Part shown: piece after piece, positions 53,193-62,104 of the stretch
Layout: each line of letters begins with the position of its first letter
Position numbering within the stretch: the first letter of the stretch is position 1
Assembly (NCBI RefSeq): GCF_023227745.1
Contig: NZ_JALKBX010000003.1
Span: forward strand, 33,691 to 97,690
Source: Natroniella acetigena
GTDB taxonomy: Bacteria; Bacillota; Halanaerobiia; Halobacteroidales; Halobacteroidaceae
Length of the DNA stretch: 64,000 bases
Direction of reading: 5' to 3'
Notes under the pieces: model-generated
What the model saw: only the letters and a program-made list of their open reading frames with translations
Database searches by the model: none
What the model was told of the DNA's origin: nothing
Position numbers and translations under genes: made by a program

Positions 53193-54578
53193 ATGGAATT
53201 TAGTATTAAAGAATTGATTGATTGGAATAAACAGATAGAAGATATCATTTATCAGATAGGATTAGATTGTTATCCGCAGGAATTTGAAATTTGTTCTTTT
53301 GAAGATATGATCAGTTATCAAGCTTATAGTGGTATGCCTGCTCGTTACCCTCATTGGAGTTATGGAAAGGCTTATGAAAGAATCAAGACCTTTTATAGAT
53401 ATAATTTAACTGGATTGCCTTATGAAATGGTGATTAATTCTAATCCTTGTTTAGCGTATTTAATGAAAGATAATTCTCTGTTATTACAAATTTTAACTAT
53501 GGCTCATGTCTATGGACATAATGATTTTTTTAAAAATAATCGCTTATTTAAAGAAGGAACTAATGCAGATTATACATTAGAGATGTTTAAAAATCATGCT
53601 AAGCGGATTAGAGAATATATCTCCAATCCAGGAATTGGTTATCGAAGAGTTGAAAGGATTTTAGATACTGCTCATGCTCTGAAATTTCAAACTTCGAAGG
53701 TAATTAATGAAAAGAGATTGAGTAGAGAAGAACAGGTTAAACGACTCCAAGAAAAATATCAACCACAACCTAAAGAATTTCAATTATTAACAGATGAAAA
53801 GGCAGAACAAGAACCTGATTTAGATAAAATTCCATTAAAGCCCGAAGAAGATATTTTAAATTTTTTGATTGAATATAGTGATTTAGAGGATTGGGAAAAA
53901 GATATTTTACAAATAGTAATTGATGAAACTGCTTATTTTATCCCGCAAATTGAATCAAAGATTATGAATGAAGGATGGGCAAGTTACTGGCATTATGAAA
54001 TTTTAAACCATCTGGATCTGCCTCAAGGGATGCATTTGGAGTTTATAAAACGACATAATCAGTTGATCTCTCCTAATGAGGGAGGATTAAAGTTAAATCC
54101 ATATTACATGGGTTATAAAATCTTTAATAGTATCAAAGAAAAAAATCCTGAGCAACCAGAAAAGCTCTTTGAAGTTAGGGAATTAGAGAGAGATGAATCT
54201 TTTATTAGAAAATACCTTACATTTGATTTGATTAGAGAGATGAATCTAATTAAATATGATGAAAGAAGAAGGTATTATTCTATTTCAGAAGTAGCTGATG
54301 AAGAAGGGTGGCGAGAAATTAGAAATACATTGGCCAGTTCGGTTGGAATGAATAAATTTCCTATGATTAAGATAGTTGAGTTTTCTAAAGCAGATAACAT
54401 TTTATATTTGGAACATGAATATGTTGGAAAAGAGCTGAAGATGAACTATGCTACAGAAACCTTGAAATATATGACGGAGTTATGGGGAGGAGTAGTCCAG
54501 CTAGAAACTATAATTGATGGTGTATCAAAAAAGATAATCTGTGATGAGGATAAGGAGATAAGTGTTAAAGGGGTGTGA
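53193..54578 (+). CDS. spoVR: Stage V sporulation protein R
   Basis: A 461-aa SpoVR protein needed for spore cortex formation. Family motifs are ARYPHWSYGKAYERIKT, VYGHNDFFKNNRLF with metal-binding-type His and Asp residues, ESKIMNEGWASYWHYEIL, and NPYYMGYKIFNSIKEK. It closes the prkA-yhbH-spoVR cluster. Presence of this gene set indicates that the host makes endospores. Confidence 0.96.
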   Translation: MEFSIKELIDWNKQIEDIIYQIGLDCYPQEFEICSFEDMISYQAYSGMPARYPHWSYGKAYERIKTFYRYNLTGLPYEMVINSNPCLAYLMKDNSLLLQILTMAHVYGHNDFFKNNRLFKEGTNADYTLEMFKNHAKRIREYISNPGIGYRRVERILDTAHALKFQTSKVINEKRLSREEQVKRLQEKYQPQPKEFQLLTDEKAEQEPDLDKIPLKPEEDILNFLIEYSDLEDWEKDILQIVIDETAYFIPQIESKIMNEGWASYWHYEILNHLDLPQGMHLEFIKRHNQLISPNEGGLKLNPYYMGYKIFNSIKEKNPEQPEKLFEVRELERDESFIRKYLTFDLIREMNLIKYDERRRYYSISEVADEEGWREIRNTLASSVGMNKFPMIKIVEFSKADNILYLEHEYVGKELKMNYATETLKYMTELWGGVVQLETIIDGVSKKIICDEDKEISVKGV

Positions 54579-54631
54579 TAGGAGTCAAGAATCAGGAAGT
54601 TCAAAAGTATTTAATTAAAGAATATTTGTAG

Positions 54632-54658
54632 GGCCAATCTTTGTGGTTGGCCTTTGTT
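54632..54658 (+). terminator. Terminator after spoVR
   Basis: GGCCAA and TTGGCC form a stem about 50 bp after the spoVR stop, followed by TTTGTTT. It likely ends the cluster. Confidence 0.6.
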
Positions 54659-54730
54659 TCAGTAGGGACAGAATGTGTCGTGTCTTTACAAAGTAATTTT
54701 ATTTATCAAATAAATATTGATTTAATTTTT

Positions 54731-54757
54731 ACCACCAGTTGAATCTGGTGGTTTTAT
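54731..54757 (+). terminator. Second terminator downstream of spoVR
   Basis: ACCACCAG and CTGGTGGT form a perfect 8-bp stem with a six-base loop, followed by TTTATTT. Confidence 0.6.
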
Positions 54758-54830
54758 TTATAAATTAATCTTTAATTAACAAATTTATCATTAACTGCAT
54801 ATAATAGACTAAAAGAAAGGAGGAATAAGA

Positions 54831-54911
54831 ATGAGTCATAAGTATGGAAATGAGGCATTTGTTATATTCTTAATTCTTATTTTGTTGGTTTTAGGAGTTA
54901 GCTATTGGTAA
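54831..54911 (+). CDS. Tiny hydrophobic peptide (YjcZ-like), copy B
   Basis: A 26-aa peptide, MSHKYGNEAF then VIFLILILLVLGVSYW, behind GAAAGGAGGAATAAGA. It has the same polar head and membrane-helix core as the peptides at 49663 and 62669. The stop codon runs directly into a 56-bp palindrome that serves as terminator. It lies just downstream of the spore cluster. Confidence 0.7.
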   Translation: MSHKYGNEAFVIFLILILLVLGVSYW

Positions 54912-54966
54912 CTTAAATAAAGATAACCTTAAGGAGGTACCTCCTTAAGGTTATCTTTATTTAAGT
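54911..54966. terminator. Perfect 56-bp palindrome
   Basis: Two 28-bp arms without loop or mismatch; the centre is GGAGGTACCTCC. The left arm begins at the last base of the peptide stop codon. It would form a very stable RNA hairpin and act as a bidirectional terminator. Such perfect long palindromes are rare because they are prone to deletion. Confidence 0.75.
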
Positions 54967-54996
54967 ACTAAAAAGATTATTTAAATACTATCCGCG

Positions 54997-55320
54997 TTAA
55001 CTTAAGATAATTTCTGGTATTATAGATGTTTGAAGTGAAGCTTTATTACAATTATGTGTCACTTCCAGTGACACATAATTGAGTTGACAGTGTACGGTTT
55101 ACAGTTTACAGTTAAGATCAAAACCTTAAAAAATTAAGACCTTTGAAATGCCTTATGTTGGCAGGTTTATAGTGATTTTGATTTAAGTTTTTAATGGTTT
55201 TAACTGTCAACCGTCCCTACAGGTCTTTATCAAGACCTTTCGTGAAAAACATAGAAACCATATCAACTGTAAACTGTACACTGATATATAGTGGCAAAGT
55301 GCCACTATATATCAATAAAA
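54997..55320. repeat. Composite dispersed repeat element
   Basis: It starts CGCGTTAACTTAAGATAATT and runs through GAAGTGAAGCTTTATTAC, both of which recur at 59396-59455. It includes a 15-bp hairpin with a three-base loop (55049-55081, around GTGTCACT), inverted ends of the AACTGTAAACTGTACACTGA family (55083-55116 and 55263-55284), and a second 14-bp hairpin with three-base loop (55283-55313). The rest has no coding frame. It looks like one MITE-like element inserted into another. Confidence 0.6.
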
Positions 55321-55634
55321 AATAAGATTGAGTGAAAAAGTTAAATTCAATTTAAGTAGAAGATTGACTTAGCATTATATTTTGGCCCTGTGATATAATA
55401 TAGATAGTTTAAGACTGAAGTTAAGCCTAAGTCAATTGTTAAAGTTAAAAAGATAAGGGTCTAGTTCTTACCTAAACTTGTACTGAATCTACCTAGGATA
55501 ATAAGATTAAAAAGATAGATAATATTGAAAATGATTAAATTGGTGAGAAAGCAGGATTAAAGCAAAGGTAGCAGGAAATATAGTAGAGTAATTATCTAGA
55601 ATAGAATTTGCACTATATATAAAGGAGGAGTAAG

Positions 55635-55658
55635 AATGGCTGAGGTGGTTTATAAGTG
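55635..55658 (+). CDS. Seven-residue leader peptide before the lipid kinase
   Basis: AAAGGAGGAGTAAGA precedes an ATG that encodes MAEVVYK and a stop, which overlaps the start region of the kinase gene. It may serve translational coupling or attenuation. The ribosome site here is stronger than the one for the kinase itself. Confidence 0.4.
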
Positions 55659-56564
55659 ATGAAAAAAGTGAAATTAATTTATAATCCGATGGCTGGAAAT
55701 AGAAATTTTCGTTATTACCTAGATCAATTTATCGAGAAGTTTCAAGGGGTTGGCTACGAAGTCAGTGTTTTTAGAAGTGCCCAAGAAGGAGATTTAGATC
55801 TTGGGGTAGAGCAGGTAATCAATCAGGATTATGATCTACTTGTGGTAGCAGGGGGAGATGGCTCAGTTAATGAGGTAATTAATGCAATGATGAAGCATGA
55901 TATCGATCTTCCTTTAGGGATTATTCCAGCTGGAACAGCAAATGATTTTGCTGTTCATTTAGGAATGCCTGCTGATATTGAGACTTGTTTTGATGTTATT
56001 TTAGAAGGAGAGGTCAAGCAAGTTGATTTAGGAGAAGTAAATGGTAGGTACTTTATTAATGTCTGTGCTGGAGGATTATTGGCTAATGTTTCTCATGAGA
56101 TTGATTTGGAATTTAAAAATACCTTAGGTAAATTGGGTTATTATTTGAAGGGGATTGAACAACTTCCCAAATTCAAGCCGATTCCAGTGGAAATTAAAAC
56201 AAAGGAACAGGTTATAGAAGAAGATATTTATCTATTTTTAATTTTAAATGGCAAGAGTGCAGGTGGGTTTAAAAAGATAGGAAAGAAGGCTTCAATTACT
56301 GATGGGCAATTAGATCTGATTGCTGTTAAAGCACAACCCTTACATGAAATTGCTCTTTTGTTTATAAAGATATTACAAGGGGAACATCTAGCAGATGAAA
56401 ATATTATTTACTTAAAAGATAGTTGTTTTGAAATAAATTGTTTAGATCAGTCGTATAGTTCTTCTTCTTCTGATGTAGATGGTGAAAAAGGCCCTCAGCT
56501 TCCGTTACAGATTTTTCTTCATTCTCAGGCGTTAAAAGTGGTTAGTAATATTAGTAATGTATAA
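55659..56564 (+). CDS. Diacylglycerol/lipid kinase (YegS/BmrU family)
   Basis: A 301-aa soluble lipid kinase. The nucleotide-binding motif VVAGGDGSVNEVINAM (about 63-77) and GIIPAGTANDFAVHLGMP (about 87-104) are intact, as is the N-terminal KLIYNPMAGN. The C-terminal domain includes FINVCAGG and KKASITDGQLDLIAV. It would phosphorylate diacylglycerol or related lipids at the membrane. ATG 55659 uses GAGGTGG, which lies inside the leader peptide. Confidence 0.9.
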   Translation: MKKVKLIYNPMAGNRNFRYYLDQFIEKFQGVGYEVSVFRSAQEGDLDLGVEQVINQDYDLLVVAGGDGSVNEVINAMMKHDIDLPLGIIPAGTANDFAVHLGMPADIETCFDVILEGEVKQVDLGEVNGRYFINVCAGGLLANVSHEIDLEFKNTLGKLGYYLKGIEQLPKFKPIPVEIKTKEQVIEEDIYLFLILNGKSAGGFKKIGKKASITDGQLDLIAVKAQPLHEIALLFIKILQGEHLADENIIYLKDSCFEINCLDQSYSSSSSDVDGEKGPQLPLQIFLHSQALKVVSNISNV

Positions 56565-56591
56565 TTAATTCAGCTATAGTTATTAGCAAAA

Positions 56592-56622
56592 TTAATCATT
56601 AATTGTACCAATTAATGATTAA
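56592..56622. terminator. Hairpin after the lipid kinase
   Basis: A perfect 14-bp stem (TTAATCATTAATTG and its complement) with the three-base loop TAC. It has no T tract but is the only structure between this gene and the next. Confidence 0.45.
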
Positions 56623-56697
56623 TAAAGGCAGGATTAAGTGCTATTGATCAAGAAAAACATAAAGTAGAATTTTAGAATTTTTAAGGAGGTTTGGTCA

Positions 56698-57123
56698 ATG
56701 TTAAAAGAATATGAATTAGGAACTATTTATAAAGGAAAATTAGAAACAGGTGATGATCTATTAGAGAAGTTAACTGAAATTGTTAAAGAAAAAGAGATTA
56801 CTGCTGGAAAAGTAATTGCTCTTGGAGCAGTTAAGGAAGCAATTATTTCTTTTTATGATCAAGATAAGCAGGAGTATGAAGCTGAAAAATTAGATGAGTC
56901 ATTAGAAATAGTCAGTTTAACTGGTAATATATCTTTGAAAGATGGAGCACCAATTATTCATGCTCATATTGCTTTGGGAGATGAAGATGGTCAATTGTAT
57001 GGAGGACATTTAGAGAAGGGTACGACTGTATTTGCTTGTGAATTTATTATTGAGGAGTATGAAGGAGAAGCATTTACAAGAGGATTAGATCAACAGACCG
57101 GTTTACCATTATGGGTAAAATAA
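56698..57123 (+). CDS. PPC/DUF296 domain protein
   Basis: A 141-aa protein consisting of one PPC domain: LLEKLTEIVKEKEITAGKVI, LGAVKEAIISFYD, ISLKDGAPIIHAHIALGDED and the signature GGHLEKGTTVFACEFIIEE. In plants PPC domains follow AT-hook motifs; bacterial versions stand alone, form trimers and have unknown roles. Ribosome site AAGGAGG precedes the ATG. Confidence 0.88.
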   Translation: MLKEYELGTIYKGKLETGDDLLEKLTEIVKEKEITAGKVIALGAVKEAIISFYDQDKQEYEAEKLDESLEIVSLTGNISLKDGAPIIHAHIALGDEDGQLYGGHLEKGTTVFACEFIIEEYEGEAFTRGLDQQTGLPLWVK

Positions 57124-57289
57124 ATTAGTAGCTCATTTGAAAAGTGACACATTATATCGATAAAAAGTAATGTGATTAGAAAATTATGTATTAAGTTGAC
57201 GCACATGAATATTTGATTTAATTTCTTCTCTTTTAATACATAAAAAAAAAGAAGTTTTAAATACTAAAGGAAAGAGGAGGAGAAAAATC

Positions 57290-57427
57290 ATGGCAGATGT
57301 TGATGTGAAATATGCAGAGTTAAATGAGCATCAAGAGAGAAAATTACAGGATATGGAACAAGCTTTAAATCTTGAACGAGAAAAGGAAGAAAAGGTTATT
57401 ATCTTAGCGGTTGAAGAGATGAATTAA
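57290..57427 (+). CDS. Small acidic helical protein, 45 aa
   Basis: ATG 57290 follows AGGAGGAGAAAAATC. The product is one amphipathic, acidic helix (ELNEHQERKLQDMEQALNLE then REKEEKVIILAVEEMN) and is followed by a terminator. It has its own unit and therefore is likely a real small protein. Function is unknown. Confidence 0.6.
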   Translation: MADVDVKYAELNEHQERKLQDMEQALNLEREKEEKVIILAVEEMN

Positions 57428-57432
57428 TATTA

Positions 57433-57464
57433 AGCTGGGTCATTAGACTCAGCTTTTATTTTTG
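57433..57464 (+). terminator. Terminator after the 45-aa protein
   Basis: AGCTGGGTC and GACTCAGCT form a nine-base stem with one G-T pair, followed by TTTATTTTT. Confidence 0.7.
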
Positions 57465-57500
57465 AAGTTTAGTAGGAGTTAATTACTCCTTAGTTATCAG

Positions 57501-57590
57501 GCGGAAGATTTAATTAATGTTGCAGATAAGACCTTACATCAGGCTAAAGAGGAAGGTGAAGATAAGATTTGTGTCGCTGATGAGAGATAA
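57501..57590 (+). pseudogene. GGDEF domain C-terminal remnant
   Basis: A frame of 29 residues reads AEDLINVADKTLHQAKEEGE then DKICVADER before a stop. This matches the last helix of diguanylate cyclase domains (ADxALYxAKxxG). Nothing upstream continues the domain, so it is a relic of a lost GGDEF gene. Confidence 0.65.
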
Positions 57591-57592
57591 GC

Positions 57593-57628
57593 AAGAAAAG
57601 CTCTGAGCAACTGCTCAGAGCTTTTCTT
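57593..57628. terminator. Bidirectional terminator
   Basis: A perfect 17-bp stem (AAGAAAAGCTCTGAGCA and its complement) with a two-base loop. It ends in TTTTCTT on both strands and closes the channel gene that lies on the minus strand. Confidence 0.85.
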
Positions 57629-58853
57629 AGCGGAAACTACCAAATCTTTCTGTTAACGCAAAGATGAAAATAGAGAGTAAGACAACTCCTAAGACTGTTT
57701 CGATACTAGCTAAAGATTTAGCTAATGGGCCAAGCGGTAAGATATCTCCATAGCCGGTTGTAGTAAAGGTGATTGCTGAAAAGTAAAGCGAATATCCTAA
57801 GACATATAAGCTTTTGGTTGGCCCTTCTGCTTGAATAGGAGGTAAAGAAAGTCCAGTTTCAGTAGTGATAGTTAAGAACCAAAAGAGCAGACCGAAGTTG
57901 GCCCAGATAATAACTCCTGTTACAAGAGTATTGAAAGGTTTATATCCATAACCACAGATAAGCTCCATCAACCAATAGAAAATTTTATATCTAAAAGTAT
58001 CTAATTTTCGTCGTTTAGCTTTCATATATTCAAATCCAGCCAGAGCATGTAATGAAGAGTTATCTCTAGCTTTTGCAGAATCCATGACTAATTTCCAAGA
58101 ATCGAGTGATTTATTGGAGATTGTACTGGGTAAGCAGTTATATGAATTATAGATTGAATATCTTTGAGCTTTAAAATTTTCGATTTGACATTGTTTGCGA
58201 AATTCAAGGTGAGAGATGGTAGCATTATCAATAGTAAGTTGGTTAATAATACTTGACAATGTAAAACGATTAATAATTGAATTTTGCAAGATGTTGATTT
58301 CATTTAAGCTGTTTACTTCATATTCGATGACCAGTCTATCAAGTTGAGATTTTTTAATTTCGATCTGCTGTTGAGGAATAAAGATTCTAAATTCTTTAAT
58401 TCGTGAATGTTTGATTAGTGTAGTTAAATTTTCTAATTGTTTCTGCTTTAATTCTTGGCTTGCAGAGGTGAAGGTATTACTGATACCTAAATTTAACTCA
58501 TTAATGAATGATTTAATTATTCGTAAATTTGAGTTTTCGATATCAAGTCGTTTAATCTGTAAATTAGTCAATTGAAGTGAATCATTACAGTTAGTAATTT
58601 TTAAATAAGGAAGGTTAGGTTCATTATTAATACTAGAAGTTAAAGTAACACAGTTGAACCCTTTAATATGTAAAATAGCTCGATTGCAATTTATTTTTGC
58701 CCTAATCCCATAGAGCTCTTTCTTTTCTGTTTCTTCTTTTAATTTATCTGGATTCAAGTGTAAGATGGGCGATTCAGTTTGAACAGTTACCTTTTTTAGT
58801 TCTTTGAGTTGCTCATCTTCTTTAATTAGGATTTCAAGATTTAGTTTAATCAT
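57627..58853 (-). CDS. Ion channel with N-terminal repeat-like domain
   Basis: A 408-aa protein. The first 260 residues are a regular, strand-rich domain with no recognised motif (LKITNCNDSLQLTNLQIKRL, VIEYEVNSLNEINILQNSII), reminiscent of a right-handed beta-helix with pentapeptide-like turns. Two membrane helices follow with a pore loop SAITFTTTGYGDILPLG; the filter TTTGYGD is near 364-370. Such pentapeptide-channel proteins are known in bacteria. Ligand or gating signal is unknown. Confidence 0.75.
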   Translation of the reverse strand: MIKLNLEILIKEDEQLKELKKVTVQTESPILHLNPDKLKEETEKKELYGIRAKINCNRAILHIKGFNCVTLTSSINNEPNLPYLKITNCNDSLQLTNLQIKRLDIENSNLRIIKSFINELNLGISNTFTSASQELKQKQLENLTTLIKHSRIKEFRIFIPQQQIEIKKSQLDRLVIEYEVNSLNEINILQNSIINRFTLSSIINQLTIDNATISHLEFRKQCQIENFKAQRYSIYNSYNCLPSTISNKSLDSWKLVMDSAKARDNSSLHALAGFEYMKAKRRKLDTFRYKIFYWLMELICGYGYKPFNTLVTGVIIWANFGLLFWFLTITTETGLSLPPIQAEGPTKSLYVLGYSLYFSAITFTTTGYGDILPLGPLAKSLASIETVLGVVLLSIFIFALTERFGSFR

Positions 58854-59176
58854 TAGTTAAGAATGCTCCTTTTTTTGCCTATTAATCTTATGGTTTCTAA
58901 TTGGCGAAATTTTATAAACATTTTATTGCATTATCTGTGTCAATTTAATACATATTTCCTAATTAGTCCATTGACTTAAACTCAAACTGAGACTTAATTG
59001 TAATTTAGTTACACTTTGATTTAGTTTTTAAGTTGATGCGTATCTTTTAGATTTGAATAAAAAGGAAAGTAGTTTATCCTGTAACATAATTTACTTAACA
59101 GATTGATTAATAAATAAAAAATTAAACTTATATCATAATATAAATAGCAGTTAATTTATAGAGGGGGATAAATTAG
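58854..59176. other. Intergenic region between divergent genes
   Basis: AT-rich 323 bp between the channel gene (minus strand) and the zinc-ribbon gene (plus strand). It must hold both promoters. I see no further gene, hairpin or repeat that I can support. Confidence 0.4.
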
Positions 59177-59344
59177 GTGGCAAAATGGATCTGTACCAAA
59201 TGTGGTTGGACAGGAAATGACCTGATTTTATTAAAAATAAAGAAAGTTGGTTATTTTAGACTATATAAAGGTTGTTTGGAATGTGGAACAGATATAGATC
59301 AGGTTGAATTATTAATTAATTATAATCGGAAGCAGAATAAATGA
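59177..59344 (+). CDS. Small zinc-ribbon protein, 55 aa
   Basis: GTG 59177 follows GAGGGGGATAAATTA. The product AKWICTKCGWTGNDLILLK then GCLECGTDIDQVELL has two CxxC pairs typical of a single zinc ribbon. Its role is unknown; small stand-alone ribbons often help transcription or translation complexes. Confidence 0.65.
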   Translation: MAKWICTKCGWTGNDLILLKIKKVGYFRLYKGCLECGTDIDQVELLINYNRKQNK

Positions 59345-59389
59345 AGGTTTTTCTGGTTAAACCTAGAACTTTAAGGGTGGGTAGTTAAT

Positions 59390-59740
59390 CATCCACGTTA
59401 ACTTAAGATGATTTATGGCAGTATAGATGTTTGGAGTGAAGCTTTATTACAATAATGTCGCACTTTTATGCCACAGGAAGCAGTAAAAAAATTTTGTAGG
59501 GGCAGGTCCCTGTGGATATGGTTTATATGGGTTTCACGAAGAGTCTTGATTTTTAGACTCGTAGGCTTGCTCATGTTAAATCACGGGCGACCACGGGGAG
59601 TCGCCCCTACAAAAACACATTCTTTCACGAATGAAAAGTTACACATTATATCAATAAAAAGTAGGATGATTAGAAAATTATCCATTAAGTTGATGAAGAT
59701 GAGTAGTTAATATTAAAAGTATTAAACACAAGATTTTATG
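59390..59740. repeat. Dispersed repeat with nested inverted-repeat element
   Basis: The outer element shares CGTTAACTTAAGATGATTT, GGAGTGAAGCTTTATTAC and ATTATATCAATAAAAAGTA with 54997-55320 and 57139-57215. Nested within it, 59492-59614 is bounded by TTTTGTAGGGGC and its inverse GCCCCTACAAAA, a 123-bp element of the GTAGGGGCGAC type. No true gene is present, although an 80-codon frame crosses it. Confidence 0.6.
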
Positions 59741-59764
59741 ATTAAAGAATGGTAGTGATAAAAT

Positions 59765-61078
59765 ATGAAAAAAAAGGTGTTTTTTTGTTCTTTCATTTTT
59801 TTGTTAATTATCTTGTTGGGACTAACTTGGCCCAGTTTATTAGGAGTAACAGCAAATTCGGATTTAGTTTATAGAATACCTGTTCAGGGTAATATTGATC
59901 CAGGTATGGTCAATTTAGTTCAGAAGGGGATTGATGAGGCAGAAGAAGCAGGGGCCAAGGCTATTATAATCGAACTCGATACTTATGGTGGTTTGGTTGA
60001 TTCTGGAATTAAAATTAAGGATGCGATCTTTGTTACTCAGCTTCCTACAGTTACTCACGTGGGGAATCGAGCTTGGTCTGCTGGAGCTTTAATTGCCCTG
60101 GCAGGTGAAAAGCTAACGATGGCACCTGGTAGTAGCATGGGTGCTGCTGAGACGAGACCACGAGAAGAGAAGTATATTTCTGCTCTTCGTAAAGAATTTA
60201 GGGCTACAGCTGAAAGAAGAGAAAGAGATCCTGAATTAGCAGAAGCAATGGTCGATTCCAGATTGGAGGTACCAGGGGTAATAGAGGAAGAAAAGTTATT
60301 AACTCTTTCTGCTAGTGAAGCAGTTGATAATCAAGTTGCTGATTTAATGGTAAAAGATCATAATCAATTGTTAGAGGAGTTAACTTTAGGAGGAGCAAAA
60401 ATTGTCACAGTAACTCCAACACCTGCTGAACGATTGGCAGGAATAGTTACTAATCCTGCAATCAGTACCTTCTTATTGACCTTAGTTTTTTTAGGTCTCT
60501 TTTTGGAAGGGATAACTCCTGGCTGGGGTGTTGGAGGAACACTTGGTTTAGTTAGTTTAGGACTTCTTTTTAGTGGGTATATTATTAATGGCATTGCTAG
60601 TTGGGGTTTAATTATCTTATTTATAGTAGGACTCTTTTTACTGGTATTAGAGTTGTTTGTGATTCCAGGTTTTGGGATAACAGGTGCTGGAGGACTGCTC
60701 TGTATCTTTACGAGCCTCTTCTTTATCTTTCCTACTACTGAAATAGCTTTAACAGTAATACCAATCGCTGTTATATTATCAGCGATTGGAGTGGTAGTGA
60801 TGGTTAAGTATTTTGGTACTAGCCATTTTTGGGAGCGAATTTCATTGCAGAAAAGAGAAGAAGGTTATACTGCTACCAGTAAAAACCAGCAGGATTTAAT
60901 AGGGCAAAGAGGAACAGTATTGACTCCATTAAGACCTGCTGGGACTATAGAGGTTACAGGAAAGCGTCTTGATGTGGTGAGCCAAGGTGAATTTATTGAA
61001 TCAGGAACAGAAGTAGAAGTAATTGAAGTTTTAGGGAGTAGAATTATTGTTAAATCAATTAAGGAGGAGAGTGATTAA
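59765..61078 (+). CDS. nfeD: NfeD family membrane protease-like protein
   Basis: A 437-aa protein with an N-terminal signal or anchor, a ClpP-like serine protease domain ([32 protein letters not shown] with the likely catalytic Ser, and GSSMGAAE), four membrane helices (about 225-345) and a C-terminal OB-fold ([20 protein letters not shown]). The partner gene floA follows one base later. NfeD and flotillin-like proteins organise membrane microdomains. Confidence 0.93.
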   Translation: MKKKVFFCSFIFLLIILLGLTWPSLLGVTANSDLVYRIPVQGNIDPGMVNLVQKGIDEAEEAGAKAIIIELDTYGGLVDSGIKIKDAIFVTQLPTVTHVGNRAWSAGALIALAGEKLTMAPGSSMGAAETRPREEKYISALRKEFRATAERRERDPELAEAMVDSRLEVPGVIEEEKLLTLSASEAVDNQVADLMVKDHNQLLEELTLGGAKIVTVTPTPAERLAGIVTNPAISTFLLTLVFLGLFLEGITPGWGVGGTLGLVSLGLLFSGYIINGIASWGLIILFIVGLFLLVLELFVIPGFGITGAGGLLCIFTSLFFIFPTTEIALTVIPIAVILSAIGVVVMVKYFGTSHFWERISLQKREEGYTATSKNQQDLIGQRGTVLTPLRPAGTIEVTGKRLDVVSQGEFIESGTEVEVIEVLGSRIIVKSIKEESD

Positions 61079-61079
61079 T

Positions 61080-62090
61080 ATGCCAGTTGCTTCATTATTG
61101 ATCTTAATATTGGTAGCTTTATTTTTAATGGTATTCTTTTATTTTATCCCAATCGGATTATGGATTTCGGCAGTTGCTGCTGGAGTCAAGATTAGTTTCT
61201 TTAATTTAATTGGAATGAGATTACGGAGGGTTGTACCTTCATTGATAGTTGCTCCAATGATTAAATCCTATAAAGCTGGTCTTGATTTGAATACTGATCA
61301 GCTAGAGGCACATTACTTAGCAGAGGGTAATGTAGATCGAGTAGTTGATGCTTTAATAGCAGCACAGCGAGCAGAGATTGATCTAACCTTTGAACGAGCA
61401 GCAGCTATTGACTTAGCAGGTAGAGATGTCTTAAAGGCTGTTCAAATGAGTGTTAATCCGAAGGTGATTCAAACTCCAGTAGTAACTGCAGTAGCAATGG
61501 ATGGAATCCAAGTAATGGCTACAGCTAGGGTAACAGTTAGGGCCAATATTGATCGCCTTGTTGGAGGTGCTGGGGAGGAGACTATTTTAGCTAGAGTTGG
61601 TGAAGGAATTGTAACGACTGTTGGTTCAGCAGATGCTCATACTAAAGTTTTAGAAAATCCTGATTCCATTTCTAAGACTGTATTACAAAAGGGATTAGAT
61701 TCAGGAACTGCTTTTGAAATCTTATCAATTGATATCGCTGATGTCGATGTGGGTAAGAATATTGGAGCAGAATTACAGACTGACCAAGCAGAAGCAGATA
61801 AAGAGATTGCTCAAGCTAAAGCTGAAGAGAAAAGAGCTATGGCGGTAGCACAAGAGCAAGAGATGAAAGCTAAGGTCCAAGAGATGCAAGCTAAGGTAGT
61901 AGAAGCAGAAGCTGATGTACCTAAAGCTATGGCAGAAGCCTTAAGTTCTGGTAATATGGGTGTTATGGATTATATGAATTTACAGAATATAAAAGCTGAT
62001 ACAGAGATGAGAGATAGTATTTCTGGATTAGATGCTAAATCTAATGACAGATCTGAAAGTAAAAAGTCTTCTAAAAGGGATAAGGAGTAA
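61080..62090 (+). CDS. floA: Flotillin-like protein FloA
   Basis: A 336-aa member of the FloA (YqfA) family, which scaffolds lipid-raft-like membrane domains. An N-terminal membrane segment ([20 protein letters not shown]) precedes the SPFH region ([60 protein letters not shown]). A long alanine- and glutamate-rich coiled coil follows. ATG 61080 is preceded by AAGGAGGAGAGTGATTA. Confidence 0.96.
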   Translation: MPVASLLILILVALFLMVFFYFIPIGLWISAVAAGVKISFFNLIGMRLRRVVPSLIVAPMIKSYKAGLDLNTDQLEAHYLAEGNVDRVVDALIAAQRAEIDLTFERAAAIDLAGRDVLKAVQMSVNPKVIQTPVVTAVAMDGIQVMATARVTVRANIDRLVGGAGEETILARVGEGIVTTVGSADAHTKVLENPDSISKTVLQKGLDSGTAFEILSIDIADVDVGKNIGAELQTDQAEADKEIAQAKAEEKRAMAVAQEQEMKAKVQEMQAKVVEAEADVPKAMAEALSSGNMGVMDYMNLQNIKADTEMRDSISGLDAKSNDRSESKKSSKRDKE

Positions 62091-62104
62091 TAGGAGCTGA
62101 TATA

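Noticed and set aside
59468..59710. An 80-aa reading frame starting at 59468
   Set aside because: It runs across nested inverted-repeat elements, has no ribosome site and its product has no protein-like pattern. It is repeat DNA.
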